Positions 6,894-10,491 of a stretch of DNA of 10,491 nucleotides are shown here, piece by piece. The notes beneath the pieces were generated by a model. It was not told where the DNA came from. It made no database searches and saw only the letters and a program-made list of their open reading frames with translations. The translations under genes were made by a program, and so were the position numbers. The DNA lies in assembly GCA_945221685.1 (NCBI GenBank), contig CALYNN010000041.1, forward strand, positions 1-10,491, in the 5' to 3' direction. Every line of letters begins with the position of its first letter. Position 1 is the first letter of the stretch. This stretch comes from an uncultured Clostridia bacterium. GTDB taxonomy: Bacteria; Bacillota; Clostridia; Oscillospirales; Acutalibacteraceae.

Positions 6894-7623
6894 TGTAAGA
6901 TTACAGAAGTATATGGCGGAGTGTGGCGTTGCTTCAAGAAGAAAAAGCGAGGAGCTTATTGAAATGGGCAAGGTTAAGGTTAACGGTCATATTGCTCATA
7001 TCGGCGACAAAATTAATCCGAAAAAGGATATTGTTACTGTAAAAGGTAAAAAAATTAATAAAGAAGAAAAGTTGTACTATCTTATGCTTAATAAGCCGCG
7101 AGGATATGTTACAACGGTATCCGACGAGCTTGGCAGAAAAACGGTAATGGACCTTATCGACATTAAAGCAAGGGTGTATCCTGTAGGAAGACTTGATAAG
7201 GATTCCGAGGGATTGCTCTTGCTTACCAACGACGGCTCCTTTGCAAACGCACTTACCCACCCAAAGCATAATTACGCCAAGGTTTACAGGGTAACGGTGA
7301 GGCAGTCCGTTAACGATGAAATTTTGGACAGGCTTAGAAACGGAATAGAAATAGACGGAAGAAAAACCGCCCCCTGCGATGTAAACATAATCACGCAGGA
7401 GGAGGGCAGAGTAGTGCTTGAATTTATTTTGCGCGAGGGCAGAAACCGCCAAATAAGAAAAATGTGCGAGGCGGTGGAGCTTCAGGTAGCAAGGCTAAAG
7501 AGAATATCAATAGGTCCTGTTAAATTGGGAATGCTCCAAACAGGTAAATACAGACAGCTTACCGATAACGAGGTAAGAAAGCTGATGCGTTCGTCTAATC
7601 CGCCAACTCAAAAGGAAGAGTAG
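6877..7623 (+). CDS. rluB: rRNA pseudouridine synthase, RsuA/RluB family
   Basis: Converts a specific uridine in rRNA to pseudouridine; clostridial members in this position are usually called RluB (23S rRNA, helix 89 region). The 248-residue protein has an N-terminal S4 RNA-binding domain (about 6-55, RLQKYMAECGVASRRKSEELI). The catalytic domain has PVGRLDKDSEGLLLLTNDG (102-120) with catalytic Asp107, followed by the family motif REGRNRQIRKMC (186-197). GAGGA at 6864-6868, inside the dac gene, is 8 nt before the ATG, and the genes overlap by 17 nt. The gene ends in TAG, a point against genome-wide reassignment of that codon. Exact target (RluB versus RsuA or RluE) cannot be settled here. Confidence 0.93.
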   Translation: MAVSNDVRLQKYMAECGVASRRKSEELIEMGKVKVNGHIAHIGDKINPKKDIVTVKGKKINKEEKLYYLMLNKPRGYVTTVSDELGRKTVMDLIDIKARVYPVGRLDKDSEGLLLLTNDGSFANALTHPKHNYAKVYRVTVRQSVNDEILDRLRNGIEIDGRKTAPCDVNIITQEEGRVVLEFILREGRNRQIRKMCEAVELQVARLKRISIGPVKLGMLQTGKYRQLTDNEVRKLMRSSNPPTQKEE

Positions 7624-7710
7624 CGTTCGGCTATTTTAACAATGAATTTTACCGCAACACAATTTATTTTAAGCAATTTATAAAATATTTTAAAATTAAT
7701 AAATTATTTA

Positions 7711-7739
7711 TTGATATTAATTTGTCAAAGTGTTAATAT
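7711..7739 (+). promoter_or_regulatory. Candidate sigma-A promoter of the carboxylase operon
   Basis: TTGATA (7711-7716) and TAATAT (7734-7739) are separated by 17 nt, with TG at 7731-7732 giving an extended -10. AT-rich sequence with A/T tracts lies upstream (7660-7710), like an UP element. A perfect TATAAT at 7741-7746 is close by, but its only good -35 partners are at wrong spacing (TTGTCA at 13 nt, TTGATA at 24). This is the only sizeable gap in the window, so a promoter is expected here. The 184-nt gap (7624-7807) otherwise holds only the hairpin at 7747-7777 and the ribosome-binding site. Confidence 0.45.
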
Positions 7740-7746
7740 CTATAAT

Positions 7747-7777
7747 AGGAAAATTTGGAATATTTTTAGATTTTCCT
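7747..7777 (+). terminator. Hairpin followed by a T-rich tract in the leader before the carboxyltransferase gene
   Basis: AGGAAAAT (7747-7754) pairs with ATTTTCCT (7770-7777). Weak inner pairs may extend the stem, and TTCTTTTTC follows. It could be the terminator of the rluB operon. If the promoter at 7711-7739 is real, the hairpin would begin almost at the transcript's 5' end and act as an mRNA stabiliser or attenuator. It is AT-rich, so intrinsic strength is modest. Confidence 0.45.
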
Positions 7778-7793
7778 TTCTTTTTCAAATTAT

Positions 7794-7800
7794 AGGAGGA
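7794..7800 (+). promoter_or_regulatory. Shine-Dalgarno site that fixes a GTG start
   Basis: AGGAGGA lies 7 nt before GTG 7808. The spacing and near-perfect match support the non-ATG start of the carboxyltransferase gene. Confidence 0.8.
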
Positions 7801-7807
7801 TATTAAA

Positions 7808-9124
7808 GTGAGTGATTTAGTAAAATCTAATGCACTTGCAAGGCTGGAGACTCTTTTTGACGACGGCGTTTTTACTCAAATAGACGCCTTTGCAAAATCT
7901 GCCGACGGTAATGCAGAGGTGGTTGCCGGCTTCGGCTCGGTAAACGGTAGTGCTGCATACGCTTTTTCTCAGGATATTGCCGTATCGGACGGTGCATTCA
8001 GTGTTGCTCAATGTGCAAAAATTAAAAAGATTTATGACCTTGCGTCGAAAACAGGCTGTCCTGTTATCGGTATTTACGACTCAAACGGCGTAAAGCTGAC
8101 AGAGGGCTTTGAGGTTCTTAACGCATACGGCGAGCTTGTAAAGGCTTCTGCTTCAATAAGCGGTGTTTGTCCTCAAATTTCGCTTGTTGCCGGCTCCTGT
8201 CTCGGCACCTCGGCACTTATTGCAAATCTTGCCGATGTGGTTGTTGCGGTTAAAGACGCAGATTTTTATGTGTCTGCTCCTTCGGAGGTTACTTGTGAGC
8301 AGTCATATAAGGAGGGCACTGTTGATATTCTCTGTGATGATTTCAACTCTGCGGCAGAGGCTGTAAGAGATTTAGCGGCATTGTTGCCGTCAAACAATCT
8401 TTCACCTGCTCCTGTATTTGATTTTGCGGCTCCGCAGGCAGTGCCTGCAGATAATGCAGACGCTCTTTCAATAATCAATGCAGTTGCCGATGAGGCTTCC
8501 GTTATTGAAATTAAGGGAGGCTATTCCGCTTTAAACTGCAAAACTGCATTTGCTACCGTTATGGGCTCAACAGTAGGCTTTATCGGATTTGACGGCAAGG
8601 CGCTTTGCCCCGGATGCTGCTATAAGGCAGAGGCTATGATTAAGCTTTGCGACGCGTATTCAATTCCGATTATAACTCTTGTAAATGCAAACGGCGTAAT
8701 TAACGAAAGAGAAAATCAAGCTCTCGTAGCCTTAACAAAGCTTACATCTGCATATGCCACCGCAACCTGCCCTAAAATTTCCGTTATAACAGGCTCTGCT
8801 GTAGGTGCGGCATATATTACCCTTGCCGGTAAGGGAGCTAACGCTGATTTAACAATAGCTTGGGATTCAAGTGTTGCTTCTCCTCTTGACGCCGATGCGG
8901 CTGTTGCATTTCTGTTTAACGACAGGCTTGCCGCAGGAGAAAGCAGGGAAGACCTTAAAAAAGAATACGAGCAGACTATTGCATCTCCATTTACAGCCGC
9001 CGCCTGCGGTGCTGTTGATGATATTTGTACTGCACAGGATACAAGGTCAAGAATTATATCGGCTCTTGATATGCTTGCAGGAAAAAGAGAAAGCACTCTG
9101 CCGAGAAAGCACAGCGTAAAATAA
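7808..9124 (+). CDS. Carboxyl transferase domain protein (12S/MmdA-like, short and divergent)
   Basis: Two-domain crotonase-fold carboxyltransferase of the propionyl-CoA carboxylase beta / methylmalonyl-CoA decarboxylase alpha / transcarboxylase 12S family, which moves CO2 between biotin and an acyl-CoA. Family landmarks: RLETLFDDGVFTQIDAF (12-28), YAFSQDIAVSDGAFS (51-65), DSNGVKLTEG (91-100), CPQISLVAGS (121-130), the LPSNN linker (193-197), LCDAYSIPIITLV (280-292), ATCPKISVITGSAVGAAY (319-336) and the C-terminal KRESTLPRKHSVK. At 438 residues it is about 70 shorter than the usual 510 or so: the N-terminal helix, the loop before strand 1 and the usual ELGGA..H segment after domain 1 are shortened or gone. 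Expected DSGGARIQEG, AGGA, VDVPG and YGGAY appear as DSNGVKLTEG, LGTS, VNANG and VGAAY, so activity or substrate may differ. There is no zinc finger, so it is not AccD. Starts at GTG; first gene of an operon with the biotin carrier 32 nt downstream. Confidence 0.85.
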   Translation: MSDLVKSNALARLETLFDDGVFTQIDAFAKSADGNAEVVAGFGSVNGSAAYAFSQDIAVSDGAFSVAQCAKIKKIYDLASKTGCPVIGIYDSNGVKLTEGFEVLNAYGELVKASASISGVCPQISLVAGSCLGTSALIANLADVVVAVKDADFYVSAPSEVTCEQSYKEGTVDILCDDFNSAAEAVRDLAALLPSNNLSPAPVFDFAAPQAVPADNADALSIINAVADEASVIEIKGGYSALNCKTAFATVMGSTVGFIGFDGKALCPGCCYKAEAMIKLCDAYSIPIITLVNANGVINERENQALVALTKLTSAYATATCPKISVITGSAVGAAYITLAGKGANADLTIAWDSSVASPLDADAAVAFLFNDRLAAGESREDLKKEYEQTIASPFTAAACGAVDDICTAQDTRSRIISALDMLAGKRESTLPRKHSVK

Positions 9125-9156
9125 ATTTTAAGTAAATTACATGGAGGATTAAAGAT

Positions 9157-9534
9157 ATGAAAAATTATACTATTACAGTTAACGGAACACCGTATAGCGT
9201 AACTGTTGAGGAAGGCTCATCATCAGCTCCTGCGGCACCTGTTGCCGCCGCTCCTGCCGCCGCACCTGTACCGACTCCGGCCGCACCAAAGGCTGCTCCT
9301 GCCGCTTCAGGCTCACAGGGCAGTGTAAAGGTTGAGGCTCCTATGCCGGGTAATATTCTTGATGTTAAGGTTTCCGTCGGCGCCGCAGTTACAAGCGGTC
9401 AGGTGCTTTGTATTCTTGAAGCTATGAAAATGGAAAACGAAATAGTTTCTCCTCAGGACGGCACAGTTGCTTCTGTTAATGTAAGCAAGGGCGATAGTGT
9501 TGAGGCAGGACAGGTTATCATTACATTAAGCTGA
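9157..9534 (+). CDS. Biotin carboxyl carrier protein (1.3S / decarboxylase-type biotinyl subunit)
   Basis: Small 125-residue swinging-arm carrier. After a short N-terminal beta segment (MKNYTITVNGTPYSVTVEE) comes an Ala/Pro-rich flexible linker (about 23-52). The biotinyl domain (about 55-125) has APMPGNILDVKV and the biotin attachment motif EAMKM, with Lys91 as the residue modified by biotin protein ligase. This N-terminal form with ITVNG is typical of the 1.3S subunit of transcarboxylase and the biotin subunits of Na+-pumping decarboxylases, rather than the longer AccB of fatty-acid synthesis. GGAGGA at 9143-9148 sits 8 nt before the ATG. It lies between two carboxyltransferases, which fits a carrier shuttling CO2 between them. 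Its TGA overlaps the ribosome-binding site of the next gene. Confidence 0.94.
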   Translation: MKNYTITVNGTPYSVTVEEGSSSAPAAPVAAAPAAAPVPTPAAPKAAPAASGSQGSVKVEAPMPGNILDVKVSVGAAVTSGQVLCILEAMKMENEIVSPQDGTVASVNVSKGDSVEAGQVIITLS

Positions 9535-9546
9535 GAGGTGTCGTAA

Positions 9547-10491
9547 ATGGCTAAAATCGGAATTACAGAAACAGTCCTGCGTGACGCTCATCAGTCATTG
9601 ATTGCCACCCGAATGACAACCGATGAATTTTCAGGCATTCTTGAAAAGCTTGATAAAATCGGTTATCATTCTCTTGAATGTTGGGGCGGCGCTACCTTTG
9701 ACTCCTGCTTAAGATTTCTTGACGAGGACCCGTGGGACAGGCTTCGTCTTATTAGAGAAAAATGTCCGAATACAAAGCTTCAAATGCTTTTCAGAGGTCA
9801 GAATATGCTTGGCTACCGCCACTATTCCGACGAGCTTGTTGATTATTTTGTAAAAAAGAGTATCGACAACGGTATAGATATTTTAAGAATATTTGACGCC
9901 CTTAACGATGTTCGTAATTTGCAGACCGCAATTAATGCGGCAAAGAAATACGGCGGTCATGTTCAGGCGGCAATTTCCTATACAACAGGTCCCGTTTTTG
10001 ATATTGAGTATTATTGCAATTATGCCCGTCAGCTTGAGGAGGCAGGTGCAGATTCTATCTGCATTAAGGATATGGCCGGTCTTTTGACTCCCTACGGAAC
10101 ATACGACCTTGTAAAAGCTCTTAAGGAAACCGTTAAGGTTCCAATTCAGCTTCATTCTCACTATACCTCAGGCCTTGCCTCTATGGTGCATCTTAAGGGT
10201 GTTGAGGCAGGCGTTGATGTTATTGATACGGCTATAAGTCCTCTTGCTATGGGAACATCTCATCCTGCTACCGAATCTATGGTTGCCGCATTCAAGGATA
10301 CACCGTACGATACGGGACTTGATATAAAAGCGCTTACAGAGATAAGAGATTTCTTTACACCGCTTCGCGAAAAATATCTTGAGTCAGGATTGCTTGATCC
10401 CAAAATGCTTGGCTGTGATTCTAACACCCTTCTTTCTCATGTTCCGGGCGGTATGCTTTCAAACCTTGTTTCTCAGCTTAAGAAGGCAGTC
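9547..10491 (+). CDS. oadA: Oxaloacetate decarboxylase alpha / transcarboxylase 5S-type carboxyltransferase (3' end outside window)
   Basis: TIM-barrel carboxyltransferase of the pyruvate carboxylase / OadA / transcarboxylase 5S family, interconverting oxaloacetate and pyruvate with carboxybiotin. 315 codons are open to the window edge with no stop. Visible motifs: TETVLRDAHQSLIATRM (7-23) with metal ligand Asp13, ECWGGATFD (44-52), LFRGQNMLGY (81-90), RIFDALNDVRN (114-124), CIKDMAGLL (172-180) with the carbamylated active-site Lys174, LHSHYTSG (202-209) with metal ligands His203 and His205, and SPLAMGTSHPATES (231-244). The family is about 450-600 residues, so the helical C-terminal part, and any biotinyl domain of its own, lies beyond the window. 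AGAGGTG at 9534-9540 is 6 nt before the ATG. The gene symbol follows the common OadA naming; 5S of a transcarboxylase is equally possible. Confidence 0.93.
   Translation, partial: MAKIGITETVLRDAHQSLIATRMTTDEFSGILEKLDKIGYHSLECWGGATFDSCLRFLDEDPWDRLRLIREKCPNTKLQMLFRGQNMLGYRHYSDELVDYFVKKSIDNGIDILRIFDALNDVRNLQTAINAAKKYGGHVQAAISYTTGPVFDIEYYCNYARQLEEAGADSICIKDMAGLLTPYGTYDLVKALKETVKVPIQLHSHYTSGLASMVHLKGVEAGVDVIDTAISPLAMGTSHPATESMVAAFKDTPYDTGLDIKALTEIRDFFTPLREKYLESGLLDPKMLGCDSNTLLSHVPGGMLSNLVSQLKKAV

Noticed and set aside
6934..7452. 172-codon open frame on the minus strand
   Set aside because: It lies wholly opposite rluB, has no recognisable domain and no plausible start signals.
7665..7687. TATTTTA/TAAAATA inverted repeat as the rluB terminator
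   Set aside because: The stem is only seven A-T pairs, too weak to act alone; it is probably a by-product of the AT-rich gap.
7722..7746. TTGTCA with TATAAT as the promoter
   Set aside because: The spacer is 13 nt, too short for a sigma-A promoter; the 17-nt pair TTGATA/TAATAT is preferred.
8716..9096. 126-codon open frame on the minus strand
   Set aside because: It is antisense to the carboxyltransferase, and its Ala/Ser-rich composition is a mirror of that gene's codons.
9893..10087. 64-codon plus-strand frame near the end
   Set aside because: It is an out-of-frame shadow inside the OadA-type gene, which is open throughout to the window edge.

Overview
The window reads as a stretch of chromosome from an anaerobic, probably spore-forming member of the Clostridia, most likely the Oscillospirales/Ruminococcaceae side, recovered as a short-read contig. 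Three things suggest this: the order scpA-scpB-DUF2953-ytfJ(gerW)-S11 carboxypeptidase-rluB, which is familiar from that class; a GerW/YtfJ sporulation-family gene; and a biotin carrier/OadA-type cluster. Base composition looks moderately AT-rich and uniform. Every gene is on the + strand. I see no mobile element, CRISPR array, rRNA or tRNA.

Layout. Bases 1-50 are not biological. They are the Illumina Nextera i7 adapter ending in the Tn5 mosaic end, so the contig truly begins at about base 51, inside a sensor histidine kinase just past its phospho-accepting histidine. From there to 7623 the genes are packed head to tail with 1-17 nt overlaps or short gaps: kinase (3' part), yqhQ (DUF1385), prmC, an M50 site-2-type protease, scpA, scpB, DUF2953, ytfJ/gerW (broken by one in-frame amber codon), a D-Ala-D-Ala carboxypeptidase and an RsuA/RluB-type pseudouridine synthase. 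This block mixes translation (prmC, rluB), chromosome segregation (scpA/scpB) and envelope or spore functions (M50 protease, DUF2953, ytfJ, dac gene).

A 184-nt AT-rich gap (7624-7807) holds a promoter candidate and a hairpin. It separates that block from a second operon: a shortened, divergent biotin-dependent carboxyltransferase, a biotin carrier with an Ala/Pro linker, and an OadA/5S-type carboxyltransferase cut off by the window end. The combination matches the 12S + 1.3S + 5S set of methylmalonyl-CoA:pyruvate transcarboxylase, with no biotin carboxylase gene visible. The 12S-position protein has lost several normally conserved residues, so the reaction is uncertain.

Most of the window is ordinary core genome. 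The points worth a second look are the adapter and the artefactual peptide it creates, the amber codon in ytfJ, a hairpin that covers the ribosome-binding region of the dac gene, the leader of the carboxylase operon, and the degenerate carboxyltransferase. I do not see a wholly new system.
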